Shown: positions 26,818 to 35,281 of the stretch, in pieces
Layout of the letters: the number at the start of each line of letters is the position of its first letter
Position numbering within the stretch: the stretch's first letter is position 1
NCBI GenBank assembly: GCA_023251095.1
Contig: JAHEZL010000005.1
Coordinates: forward strand, 62,001-126,000
DNA from: Flavobacteriales bacterium
GTDB lineage: Bacteria; Bacteroidota; Bacteroidia; Flavobacteriales_C; GCA-002722245
Direction of reading: 5' to 3'
Length of the DNA stretch: 64,000 nt
Notes under the pieces: generated by a model
What the model was told of the DNA's origin: nothing
Database searches by the model: none
What the model saw: only the letters and a program-made list of their open reading frames with translations
Position numbers and translations under genes: made by a program

Positions 26818-27228
26818 ATCCTTCTGTTTTATTTTTTATTGCGATATGTTATGCCGTCATCTTCTTTTTTATTCTCTTATTGAATGACAGGCATTTCATA
26901 TCCTTTGAGTTTTAGCTATTGTACCGCTTATGACCATCCGGGGATATAGGCTTTCGCTTCCTTTTATTCAAAATGAATTGTTCATAACCCCGTCGAAATG
27001 TTAATAAAATCGAACAAGAAAAGGCATAACAGTAGATCCTGAAACAAGTTCAGGATGACAGTACTGAACCACTCATAAAACACAATGGGCCGCTTTTGTC
27101 ATCCTGAACTTGTTTCAGGATCTATTATCGCCAACGCAATATTTCTTCGATAAAATCTCAAGAAAATTTTCATTCGCTCACTTTTCTTAATACTTTTAGA
27201 GAACTGTATAAAATAAAGAGAGCGAAAG
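26818..27228. other. Non-coding gap between divergent genes
   Basis: A stretch of 411 bases with no credible gene. It must carry the promoters of the secreted protein (minus) and ilvE (plus). It contains the nested repeat E4 at 27033-27124. I see no clear RNA structure or operator in the remaining 26818-27030 part. Confidence 0.6.
27033..27124. repeat. Nested inverted repeat, element E4
   Basis: A perfect 28-bp inverted repeat (27033-27060 with 27097-27124) with a 36-base centre. Each arm holds its own palindrome, TCCTGAA-N5-TTCAGGA, at 27037-27055 and 27102-27120. It lies about 105 bases upstream of the ilvE start. Confidence 0.9.
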
Positions 27229-28287
27229 ATGAGTACTATTAAGATTGAGTTGACCAAACAATCAAAACTTCAGGATTTAGATTTAGAAAACATTGTTTTT
27301 GGAAGAGAGTTTTCTGATCACATGTTTGTAATGGACTACTACGACGGACAATGGCGAGATGCGCGCATTGAGCCTTTCCAAAATATTTCAGTGAGTCCGG
27401 CTTTCCTCTCCCTGCATTATGCACAATCCATTTTTGAAGGTCTGAAAGCCTTTTATACTCAAAACGATGAAATCGTTTTATTTCGTCCGCAAGCCAACTT
27501 TTCACGATTAAACAAATCGGCTGAAAGAATGTGCATTCCCGCTTTCGACGAGGCTTTTGCTTTGGAGGCATTGAAAAAATTAGTTGATATTGATAAAGCC
27601 TGGGTTCCTAAAGTAAAAGGAGCTTCTTTGTATATCCGTCCGTTGATATTCGCTACAGATGAGTTTGTTGGAGTAAAACCTTCAGATTCTTACCGTTTTG
27701 TAATTTTCACCTGTCCGGTTAACAAATACTATGATGCTCCTGTTAAGGTAAAAATTGAAGAAAGCTTTACCCGCGCATGTTCCGGAGGAGTTGGTTATTC
27801 AAAAACCGCAGGGAATTATGCTTCTTCTTTGTACCCGACAAAACTGGCGCAAAAAGAAGGATTTGATCAGTTGATATGGACCGACGGGAAAGAACACAAA
27901 TACATCGAAGAATCAGGAACAATGAACCTGATGGTTAAAATTGGCGATACTTTAATCACCCCTAAAGCAGGAGATACGATCTTGGCCGGAATTACCCGCG
28001 ACAGTGTTTTGAAAATCGCACGCGACTGGGGAATGAAGGTAGAAGAAAGAAATCTGGCCGTTCAGGAAGTACTGGATGCACATGCCAACGGAACTCTTTT
28101 AGAAGTTTTTGGTACCGGAACTGCGGTTACCATCTGCCATATAATTGCCATCGGTTACCGTGGTAAAATGCTTGAATTGCCTCCTATTGCAGGAAGAGAA
28201 TTCAGCAACAAGGTAAATGAACAACTGGCGAAAATCCGTTTGGGCTCTGAGAAAGACAAGTTCGGCTGGATTGAGAAGGTAAGCTAG
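27229..28287 (+). CDS. ilvE: Branched-chain amino acid aminotransferase
   Basis: A 352-residue PLP fold-type IV aminotransferase that makes or degrades Leu, Ile and Val with glutamate/2-oxoglutarate. Its length and motifs match the mammalian-like group: LHYAQSIFEGLKAF, PQANFSRLNKSAERM, LYIRPLIFATD, the PLP lysine at about residue 192 in YSKTAGNYASS, ESGTMNLMVKIG and ITRDSVLKIARDWG. The end matches the usual GEFGKIA-like region only loosely. The GNAT gene begins three bases after its stop, so the pair are co-transcribed. Confidence 0.93.
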   Translation: MSTIKIELTKQSKLQDLDLENIVFGREFSDHMFVMDYYDGQWRDARIEPFQNISVSPAFLSLHYAQSIFEGLKAFYTQNDEIVLFRPQANFSRLNKSAERMCIPAFDEAFALEALKKLVDIDKAWVPKVKGASLYIRPLIFATDEFVGVKPSDSYRFVIFTCPVNKYYDAPVKVKIEESFTRACSGGVGYSKTAGNYASSLYPTKLAQKEGFDQLIWTDGKEHKYIEESGTMNLMVKIGDTLITPKAGDTILAGITRDSVLKIARDWGMKVEERNLAVQEVLDAHANGTLLEVFGTGTAVTICHIIAIGYRGKMLELPPIAGREFSNKVNEQLAKIRLGSEKDKFGWIEKVS

Positions 28288-28290
28288 TTT

Positions 28291-28776
28291 ATGGATATCA
28301 CTATCCATGAAGCAAACTTACACGATCCTCTTCACATAAAAGATATTCTTGATTTACTCAATGTTTACGCCAATGATGTCATGGGCGGCGGAAAGGATTT
28401 GTCGCAAAATGTTCAGCGAAATTTAATCCCCGAACTTCAAAAAAGAAGTAACACCTTAATTCTTTTGGCTTACGATAATAATGTAGCTGTAGGATTAGCC
28501 GTTTGCTTTGAAGGATTCTCTACTTTTTACGCAAAGCCATTGCTGAACATCCACGACTTTGTTGTTTCAGGAAGTCACAGAGGAAAAGGAATAGCGAAAC
28601 TTCTATTGGAAAAACTCGAAGAAATAGCTGTGGAAAGAGCTTGCTGCAAACTGACTTTAGAAGTGCTGGAAGGCAACAAAAGAGCGCAACAGGTTTACAA
28701 TGCTTTTGGCTTTGACGGATATGAACTGGATGAAAAAACAGGAAAGGCTTTGTTTTGGGAGAAGAAGTTGGGGTAA
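28291..28776 (+). CDS. GNAT family N-acetyltransferase
   Basis: A 161-residue acetyl-CoA-dependent acetyltransferase. Motif A, which binds the pyrophosphate of CoA, is VSGSHRGKGIAKLLLEKLEE (R-G-K-G-I-A). The preceding strand is LNIHDFVV, and motif B is KLTLEVLEGNKRAQQVYNAF, a hallmark of GNAT enzymes acting on amines. The substrate cannot be told. The stop codon lies inside the left arm of the repeat E5, which separates it from the convergent SPOR-repeat gene. Confidence 0.88.
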   Translation: MDITIHEANLHDPLHIKDILDLLNVYANDVMGGGKDLSQNVQRNLIPELQKRSNTLILLAYDNNVAVGLAVCFEGFSTFYAKPLLNIHDFVVSGSHRGKGIAKLLLEKLEEIAVERACCKLTLEVLEGNKRAQQVYNAFGFDGYELDEKTGKALFWEKKLG

Positions 28777-28862
28777 AATTGTCTGAACCTTGATTCACTT
28801 GATTAAAGGATCTGCAATCATGATAATCTTTTAATCAAGTGAATCAAGGTTCAGACAATTTT
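28775..28862. repeat. Nested inverted repeat, element E5, likely bidirectional terminator
   Basis: A perfect 33-bp inverted repeat (28775-28807 with 28830-28862) with a 22-base centre, filling the whole space between two convergent genes and overlapping the stop codon of the acetyltransferase gene. Each arm has an internal imperfect palindrome (TGAACC/GATTCA at 28784-28797 and TGAATC/GGTTCA at 28840-28853). T runs at the outer ends make it a plausible terminator in both directions. Confidence 0.88.
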
Positions 28863-28865
28863 TAA

Positions 28866-31800
28866 CTACTTCCTCTTCTCGTAATAATTCATGGCAGAAG
28901 CCAGATTAATTTTAATTCCTTTATAGTATGCAATAAGGAATGCATCTTTCAATCCTTTCGCTTTCAAGCTCTCTTTATAAGCCGCAGCTTCAGCAGGATT
29001 TTTAAAATCACCTGTCGTATAGCGTTTCAATCCTTGCGGCGTAGTTTCAATTTTTATATCAGAAATTCCTTCGAAAATTGCTTTTACTTCTGCAGGAATC
29101 TCACCGGAAAACAAACCAACCTGAACCTGAATTTTTAAAGTACTGATATCTACTTTAGAGGTATCGGCGGCTTTGGTGTTTTCGATTTCACTGTCGTGAA
29201 TCATATTTTCATCTCGCGACGGACTCACAGCAACTCTTTTGTCGTTTTGATAAGAAACCACATAAGCTCCGGGATATCCCGCTTTAGCCATTTCCTCTTT
29301 GCGTTTTACGGCATCAGTAAAGTTGGTGAAGTTACCCGACAAATATCTTCTGTAATTATTCGCCAATTCAATTTGCAGCTCAGGAACTTTTTTAATCTCC
29401 TCCGACTGGGTTGAAGTAACTGCCACTGCAGCCAGCTGAACTTTGTAAATCACTTTTCCTGAATCAACTTTAGGCTGTACTTTTTCTATTACTTTTTTAG
29501 TTACGATTTCTTTCTCAACTTCTGTTTTAGGAACAACTACTTTTTCAGGAGCGGTTTCTCTTTTGTCTTCAACGAATTCATCAGGTTTTACCAAATCGGT
29601 AATCTGCACTCTGTCGCCATCTTTATAAGCAGCAACGAAAGCATCGGTAAAACCCTGACTGCGCATTTTTGCTTTGTGCTCCTGCGCCTGTTTGTACCCG
29701 GCGAAAGAACCCGTTGCATAACGGAATAATTTATCTTTTCCTTCAAACGAAACAACATTATTTCCTTTAAAAGCAGCAGTGGATACCTTGTTGCGGAAAG
29801 CACCCAACTGAACCCTGTAAACCACAGCCTGAGTATTTACACTAGCCTGCTTGGCCTCCCCTTTGCTGTTTGGCATATTTTTAATGGTTTTTCCATCATC
29901 ACCAAATTTCACGATTTCAGTAGCAATTCCCTGTTCGTTTAATTGAGCGGCTCTTTTTTTAGCTTCTGCCTCACTATCATATTTTCCTGCGGTAACAACT
30001 GTTTTGTTCGGATTAACGGTATTTGTGGTTTGAATGTCGGAAATACTCAACAACTTATTCATCTCCTCACCACTTGCACCTTTTTCAAACTCCCCTACTT
30101 TAACCGCATACTTATTACCCAAATCATTTTTAACAGTATCAACAGGAGTTTCTTTTACAGGCTCTTTTTTCTCTTCCACATTGGCTGTTCCGCTTGCATT
30201 TTTCAACTTACCGTTTTCAACTTTCACCAATTCAGGAGCCACAAATCCTTTCTTTTTAAAATCTCCTAAAGTTTTGGTAGCAAGCTCAACATCTTTATAG
30301 GTACCAACTACTACATCTTTAGTTCCATCAGCATTTTCAACCTGAATTGAATTAGGTATGGATTCCAGTTTCTTTTTTTCTTCGACCGTTGTTGTTGCAT
30401 CAATTTTACCAACCTTTACGGCATATTCTCCTTCTTTCAATTCAGGAGTTATTTTTTTGAGTTTTCCGTTTTCTACTTTCAACAATTCTGATTTTTCCAA
30501 TCCATTTGCTTTCATCTCTGTCAGAGATTTTTCTCCTGCATTGATATTGTTATATGAACCCACCACTACATCTTTACTTCCATCGGAATTTTGTATTTGA
30601 ATAGAATTAGGAATAGCTTCCAGTTTCTTTTTTTCTTCTGCTGTTGTTGTGCCATCAATTTTTCCAACCTTAACAGCATACTCCCCTTCTTTCAACTCAG
30701 GAGAAGGTTTTTTCAATTGTCCGTTCTCCACTTTCAGCAATTCAGATTTTGCCAGTCCTTTGGTTTTCATCTCCGTCAGAGATTTTTTACCGAGTTCAGA
30801 ATTATCAAACTTACCTACCAAAACATCTTTCGATCCATCGCTGTTTTGAACAATCACCGAGTTAGGCAAAGACTCCAGTTTCTTTTTTTCTTCAGCAGTA
30901 GTTTTGTCGGTAATTTTTCCTGCTTTAACCACATACTTTCCTTCTAAATCTTGTAGAGGATTGATTTCTTTTGGTTTTGTTTTTTCAAAGAAAGCAGAAT
31001 CATTTTCAGTGATGACTTTACCATCTTTCACTTTCACCACTTTAGCATTAGGAAAAAGCTTAGGATCAACATCTTTGAGTCCGCGATTGGCTTCTGTTAA
31101 ATCTTTAAATGAACCTTCTACATAATCCGTTGAATTTTTATCAGCTTTCAGAGTTTTAACTTCTGCCTTGCCTTTAAAGAATTTTGATTTTTCTTCTAAA
31201 TTGGCATCAACAGCGGTATTCCCTAGTTTTATGGCATACTGACCTTCTACATCTTTAATTTTTTCATTTTGTTTTTGCTCCGTTTGTTTTTCAAATTCTT
31301 CCAAAGGAATAAATTCACTTCCCTGTTGCACCACTATTTTAGCGATAGGGAACCACTTATCGAGCAAGAGTTTTTGTCGGGCTTTGGCCTGATCTAAATC
31401 GCCGTATTTACCTACCAGATAAAGTGTTTTATTTTCTTTATCCAAAGCACTGATGATATCGGGCTGAGCTAAAAATCTTTCCACTAAACTGTCGGGGATT
31501 TTAGAAAACTCTCCTACAAAAATTCTATAGGTTGCACCTTTAGTGGTGTTTGAGGCCGTCATTTTTCTCTTAACATCAATAGGAATGTCAACAGAATCGA
31601 TAAAACGACGGTACCAGTTAAAGTAATCAGCATCGGTCATCTCCACTCCGTTGGAATCCACAAAAGCACTATCCGCGGAAACTTGTTTGTCTTTAAAATC
31701 ACCTATTCCGTCGCGGTCGATGTCTACCGGACAACCATTGCTGTCTACAGCCACACCTTTTGGAGTTCCCAAACAATGGTCGTACCAATCAATAATTCCA

Positions 31801-32672
31801 TCGTTGTCATTATCGGCAGTATTTAAAGCGAAATAATCCACAAACTTGAACTTTGCTTTTTCGGAAGGACCGCTTCCAATCCAATCATAATGAAGAGATA
31901 CTGAATTAAAGAAATAATAATCATTGCCTGCACTTCCTTTTCTTACACCTGTTCCGGCCGGAGAAACATTGTCAATCAAGTCGGTAAAAGTATAATGAAA
32001 CGTAGATCCCATTCGTAAATGAAATCTGTCGGAAATGTTAAACAATAAACCAAACCCTATAGGAACTGCAAAACTAACCTGGGAATATTCGCCCAAACCA
32101 TCGAGATTGGCCTTCCTTAAATCGGTTTCATAAAAATAATCTCTGTGCAATACAATTGCATCGGCAGCATTGGGAGCACTTTGAGGCAAATTTTTGACGG
32201 ATCCGTCGTTCCAATAGTAATAAGGATTTCCGCTGGCATCCACCATATCTCCTTTAGAATTGAATTCAAAAGTTTCTAAACCTATAGAAGTGTAGGGCTG
32301 CACGATTTTATTTGGAAAAAAATGATTCCAATTGTAAAAACCATACACTGATATTGAATTAAGGGAAGTTTGAAAATTAAGATGGTTAACCGGATTATTT
32401 CCGGTAATTACTCCGTTCATAAAAGTAAATCCTACATCTAAAAAAGAGTACAATTTACGGGAAGCATCAAAGGTAATCCCCATTTGTCCGACAAAAGGAG
32501 AACTTGCATTTGAATTATTAATTTCTCCCTGATAGTTAAATACACCGGTTCCTAGTCCGATTTGCAAAGGCGATTCCTTAATGATACCATCCTGTGCAGA
32601 AACGCCAAAACCCGGCACTATTAAGAGCAGGCCTAAAATTAAATTTTTAATTTTCGATCGTTTCAAAAACAC
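28866..32672 (-). CDS. Outer-membrane barrel fused to TSP3 and about nine SPOR-like repeats
   Basis: A 1268-residue protein starting at GTG 32672 with a signal peptide (ILGLLLIVPGFGVSAQ). Residues 27-275 look like an outer-membrane beta-barrel (IGLGTGVFNYQGEIN, YSFLDVGFTFMNGVI, FGLLFNISDRFHLRMG). Residues about 285-330 hold calcium-binding TSP type 3 repeats (DNDNDGIIDWYDHC, DIDRDGIGDFKD). From about 375 to the end follow some nine modules of the SPOR type (TYRIFVGEF, EYAVKVGK, VYRVQLGAF, IYKVQLAAV, KIQVQVGLF), the last ones ending in GAYVVSY- or AFLIAYYK-like strands. SPOR domains bind denuded glycan strands, so the protein may tie the outer membrane to peptidoglycan, in the manner of OmpA-like proteins. 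Modules three to five are near-identical tandem copies. I know of no named family with this full layout. Confidence 0.8.
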   Translation of the reverse strand: MFLKRSKIKNLILGLLLIVPGFGVSAQDGIIKESPLQIGLGTGVFNYQGEINNSNASSPFVGQMGITFDASRKLYSFLDVGFTFMNGVITGNNPVNHLNFQTSLNSISVYGFYNWNHFFPNKIVQPYTSIGLETFEFNSKGDMVDASGNPYYYWNDGSVKNLPQSAPNAADAIVLHRDYFYETDLRKANLDGLGEYSQVSFAVPIGFGLLFNISDRFHLRMGSTFHYTFTDLIDNVSPAGTGVRKGSAGNDYYFFNSVSLHYDWIGSGPSEKAKFKFVDYFALNTADNDNDGIIDWYDHCLGTPKGVAVDSNGCPVDIDRDGIGDFKDKQVSADSAFVDSNGVEMTDADYFNWYRRFIDSVDIPIDVKRKMTASNTTKGATYRIFVGEFSKIPDSLVERFLAQPDIISALDKENKTLYLVGKYGDLDQAKARQKLLLDKWFPIAKIVVQQGSEFIPLEEFEKQTEQKQNEKIKDVEGQYAIKLGNTAVDANLEEKSKFFKGKAEVKTLKADKNSTDYVEGSFKDLTEANRGLKDVDPKLFPNAKVVKVKDGKVITENDSAFFEKTKPKEINPLQDLEGKYVVKAGKITDKTTAEEKKKLESLPNSVIVQNSDGSKDVLVGKFDNSELGKKSLTEMKTKGLAKSELLKVENGQLKKPSPELKEGEYAVKVGKIDGTTTAEEKKKLEAIPNSIQIQNSDGSKDVVVGSYNNINAGEKSLTEMKANGLEKSELLKVENGKLKKITPELKEGEYAVKVGKIDATTTVEEKKKLESIPNSIQVENADGTKDVVVGTYKDVELATKTLGDFKKKGFVAPELVKVENGKLKNASGTANVEEKKEPVKETPVDTVKNDLGNKYAVKVGEFEKGASGEEMNKLLSISDIQTTNTVNPNKTVVTAGKYDSEAEAKKRAAQLNEQGIATEIVKFGDDGKTIKNMPNSKGEAKQASVNTQAVVYRVQLGAFRNKVSTAAFKGNNVVSFEGKDKLFRYATGSFAGYKQAQEHKAKMRSQGFTDAFVAAYKDGDRVQITDLVKPDEFVEDKRETAPEKVVVPKTEVEKEIVTKKVIEKVQPKVDSGKVIYKVQLAAVAVTSTQSEEIKKVPELQIELANNYRRYLSGNFTNFTDAVKRKEEMAKAGYPGAYVVSYQNDKRVAVSPSRDENMIHDSEIENTKAADTSKVDISTLKIQVQVGLFSGEIPAEVKAIFEGISDIKIETTPQGLKRYTTGDFKNPAEAAAYKESLKAKGLKDAFLIAYYKGIKINLASAMNYYEKRK
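30180..30960 (-). repeat. Tandem coding repeats of about 258 bp
   Basis: Three consecutive modules in the SPOR-repeat gene (about residues 573-830) share the pattern of a YAVKVGK strand, then TTAEEKKKLE, IPNSIQ, DGSKDVVVG, KSLTEMK, KSELLKVENG and LKK. The units are about 86 codons apart (markers near 30944, 30696 and 30437). The high similarity points to recent internal duplication, so copy number may vary between strains. Confidence 0.8.
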
Positions 32673-32824
32673 AACAGGTTAAATTACAAGCATGTATATT
32701 AGATTTTAAGCTTTTTACGCTTCGACCCTAATTTGGTTCTAATTTATAGAAATTCAACACTAGGAGATAATTTTTTAAAATCAAGAGTTCACAATCGATA
32801 GTTAGTAACTGGGGGGTTAAAACA

Positions 32825-32857
32825 AAAAAGTCTCCGTCGGGCGGACGGAGACTTTTT
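32825..32857 (-). terminator. Intrinsic terminator after the lpxK-pnp-nif3-zinc ribbon operon
   Basis: A perfect 14-bp stem (32825-32838 with 32844-32857) around GGGCG. The GTCTCCGTC/GACGGAGAC core is flanked by A and T runs. It lies 19 bases beyond the stop of the zinc-ribbon gene. Confidence 0.9.
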
Positions 32858-32875
32858 ATATTTTTCGGCTCAGTA

Positions 32876-33676
32876 TTAATCCTGATCCACTTCCTCAACA
32901 GCTACTTTTTCTTCTTTGATACCGGCCAATTCCTGGTCGATTAAGATTCTGCCGCAGTGCTCACAAACGATGATTTTTTTTCTAACGCGGATATCCATTT
33001 GTCTTTGTGGCGGGATTTTATTGAAACATCCACCGCAAGCATCTCTTTCCACAGAAACCACAACCAATCCGTTTCTTGAATTGCTTCTGATTCTTTTGTA
33101 AGCGATCAATAATCTTTCTTCAATTAAAGCTTCAGCTTTTTTAGAAGCCTTAATTAAATCCTGCTCTTCTTTTTGAGTTTCTCCAACGATTTCATCCAAC
33201 TCTTTTTGTTTTCTTTTCAAATCGTCTTTTCTCATATCGAGAACTTTCTTTGCTTCAACGATCACTTCTTTTTTAGTGTCGATAGTAGCTGCAAATTCTT
33301 TAATTCTTTTTTGAGACAATTGGATCTCCAGATTCTGGAATTCAATTTCTTTAGATAAAGAATCGTACTCTCTGTTGTTTCTTACTTTGGCTTGCTGATC
33401 TGTGTATTTTTTTATTAAAGCCTCAGCGTCTTTAATAGTGTTTTTCTTCGCTGCGATTTCTTTGTCCATGGTTTTAGCCTCTTCTGTCAAATTAACCACT
33501 CTTGTTTCCAAGCCGATCAACTCATCTTCAAGGTCTCTCACTTCCAATGGAAGCTCACCGCGAACAATTTGAATTTTATCAATTTTTGAATCAATTTGTT
33601 GAAGATTGAAAAGTGCCGTAAGCTTCTTTTCTACTGTAACTTCTTTACCTGCTGCTGGTGCTGTTGCCTTTGCCAT
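32876..33676 (-). CDS. Coiled-coil protein with C4 zinc ribbon
   Basis: A 266-residue protein. Residues about 35-190 are almost continuous coiled coil (LEDELIGLETRVVNLTEEAK, KRKQKELDEIVGETQKEEQD). The C-terminus has a four-cysteine zinc ribbon: DACGGC, then 18 residues later VCEHCGRIL. This layout belongs to the CT398/zf-RING_7 type family, whose members are thought to bind nucleic acids or act as adaptors in secretion or flagellar systems; the role here is unknown. It is the last gene of the operon lpxK-pnp-nif3, one base after nif3. Confidence 0.85.
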   Translation of the reverse strand: MAKATAPAAGKEVTVEKKLTALFNLQQIDSKIDKIQIVRGELPLEVRDLEDELIGLETRVVNLTEEAKTMDKEIAAKKNTIKDAEALIKKYTDQQAKVRNNREYDSLSKEIEFQNLEIQLSQKRIKEFAATIDTKKEVIVEAKKVLDMRKDDLKRKQKELDEIVGETQKEEQDLIKASKKAEALIEERLLIAYKRIRSNSRNGLVVVSVERDACGGCFNKIPPQRQMDIRVRKKIIVCEHCGRILIDQELAGIKEEKVAVEEVDQD

Positions 33677-33677
33677 A

Positions 33678-34460
33678 TTATAAATAGTTTACCGGATTTG
33701 TATTTATTTTCGATAAATGGAGAGCAAAAGTAGGGAATTTTTCCCTAAGAAACTCACAAATCAGTTCTTTGGTAAATTTTTCTGCTTCATAATGTCCGAT
33801 ATCCGCAATAACAATGCGGTTTTCCGAATCAAAAAACTGATGATATTTAAAATCGGAAGTAATAAAAACATCAGCTCCTTGCGCTATGGCGTCTTTCAAC
33901 AAAAAACTTCCCGATCCGCCGCAAACGGCGATTTTCAGTACTTTATCTTTTAATACAGCGGTATGGCGAAGAGATCCGGCAGCAAAAGTGCTTTTAACCG
34001 CTTGCAAAAATGAATGGGTTTCTGCGGGTGCTTTCAACTCCCCAATCATTCCGGAGCCCACGTTTCCCAGGCCTTTTTTACTTTGCAGTATTCTTTTGTT
34101 TTGAAGGTTTAGTAAATCGCATATTTTGGAGTTTACGCCATGTAACACATTATCGAGATTGGTATGCAAGGCATAAATAGCAATGTCATTTTTAATGGCT
34201 TTGATAATTGTACGCTCTATATAAGTAGCCCCTGTTATCTTTTTCAATCCTGAAAAAACAATGGGGTGATGCGCTATAATCATGTTGGCACCCAAAGCAA
34301 TTGCTTCTTCCACCACTTCTTCAGTGCAATCTAAGCTTAGTAAAACCCCTTTTACTTCATGGGTACTGTCTCCTGTTAAGAGTCCGCAATTGTCATAACT
34401 TTCCTGATAGGCCAACGGAGCCCACTCTTCTATAGCCTTAGTGATTTGTTGAATGATCAT
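33678..34460 (-). CDS. Nif3-like dinuclear metal centre protein
   Basis: A 260-residue short-form member of the NIF3/YbgI/YqfO family. The metal ligands appear in MIIAHHPIVFSG (two His), AIYALHTNLDNV and VIADIGHYEAEKF near the end (His and Glu). Relatives form toroidal hexamers and have GTP cyclohydrolase I-like folds; the substrate is uncertain. Many Bacteroidota relatives carry a central PII-like insertion, which is missing here. It overlaps pnp by four bases and abuts the zinc-ribbon gene, an association often seen in this phylum. Confidence 0.88.
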   Translation of the reverse strand: MIIQQITKAIEEWAPLAYQESYDNCGLLTGDSTHEVKGVLLSLDCTEEVVEEAIALGANMIIAHHPIVFSGLKKITGATYIERTIIKAIKNDIAIYALHTNLDNVLHGVNSKICDLLNLQNKRILQSKKGLGNVGSGMIGELKAPAETHSFLQAVKSTFAAGSLRHTAVLKDKVLKIAVCGGSGSFLLKDAIAQGADVFITSDFKYHQFFDSENRIVIADIGHYEAEKFTKELICEFLREKFPTFALHLSKINTNPVNYL

Positions 34461-35281
34461 TGTAAAGAGATTAAGTTTTTAATCAATGTAGTCAGTTTAG
34501 GTTCTGCCTTTACTGCAATGGCAATGATTTCCTGCAAAGAAACCGGTTCAATTTCGCCATAGCAAATATCAGTGATGATGGAACAGGCAAAACAAGGAAG
34601 CCCCATATGCCGGGCTGCAATGATTTCGGGGATAGTAGACATCCCCACCACATCGGCACCAATGATGCGCAGGTATTTGTATTCGGCCGGGGTTTCCAAC
34701 ATAGGGCCGGTCACTCCTGCATACACTCCGTTGCGGGTAAGTATGCCTGCATCGTGTGCCACTGCATTGGCCTGCGCTATCATTTTTTTATCGTAGGGCG
34801 CGCTCATATCGGGAAACTTCGGTCCGAGTTCATCTATATTTTTACCTATTAAAGGATTGCCCGGGAACAAATTAATGTGATCATTGATAATGAATAAATC
34901 ACCTTTATTGAATGCCGGATTAAGTCCGCCGCAAGCATTGGAAACAAAGAGTTTTTTGATGCCCAGTAACTTCATTACCCTTACGGGGAAAACAATTTCT
35001 TCCATGGAATATCCTTCGTAATAATGAAAGCGACCTTGCATGGCCACCACTTTTTTTCCGTTAAGGCTACCAAAAATCAATTTTCCTGAATGACTTTCTA
35101 CCGTTGATACAGGGAAATTGGGAAGATCTTCATAAGAAAAGGTATTCGTGATTTTAATTTCATTTACCAAGCCGCCCAAACCGGTACCGAGGATGATCCC
35201 GAATTCGGGAGCACTAGTTATTTTCGACTGGAGGAATTGTGCTGTTGCTTGTATGTTTGATAAAGGTGAGGACTTGCTCAT
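34457..35281 (-). CDS. Purine-nucleoside phosphorylase (trimeric type)
   Basis: An enzyme of about 274 residues that cleaves inosine and guanosine with phosphate. The family motifs are FGIILGTGLGGLV (phosphate loop), VESHSGKLIFG, MQGRFHYYEGY, FVSNACGGLNPAF (phosphate and purine site) and VVGMSTIPEIIAARH. I place the start at ATG 35281 (MSKSSPLSNIQATAQFL), although one seven residues earlier is possible. Either choice overlaps the 3' end of lpxK by 68 or more bases in another frame, which is unusually long. The stop overlaps nif3 by four bases. Confidence 0.9.
   Translation of the reverse strand: MSKSSPLSNIQATAQFLQSKITSAPEFGIILGTGLGGLVNEIKITNTFSYEDLPNFPVSTVESHSGKLIFGSLNGKKVVAMQGRFHYYEGYSMEEIVFPVRVMKLLGIKKLFVSNACGGLNPAFNKGDLFIINDHINLFPGNPLIGKNIDELGPKFPDMSAPYDKKMIAQANAVAHDAGILTRNGVYAGVTGPMLETPAEYKYLRIIGADVVGMSTIPEIIAARHMGLPCFACSIITDICYGEIEPVSLQEIIAIAVKAEPKLTTLIKNLISLQ

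Noticed and set aside
29943-30947. A chain of plus-strand open frames opposite the SPOR-repeat gene
   Set aside because: They are Phe/Ser-rich shadows of Lys/Glu-rich coding sequence and repeat because the gene opposite repeats.
30180-30960. Regular repeats that might be taken for a CRISPR or other array
   Set aside because: They are in-frame coding modules of about 86 codons with varied sequence and no spacer pattern.
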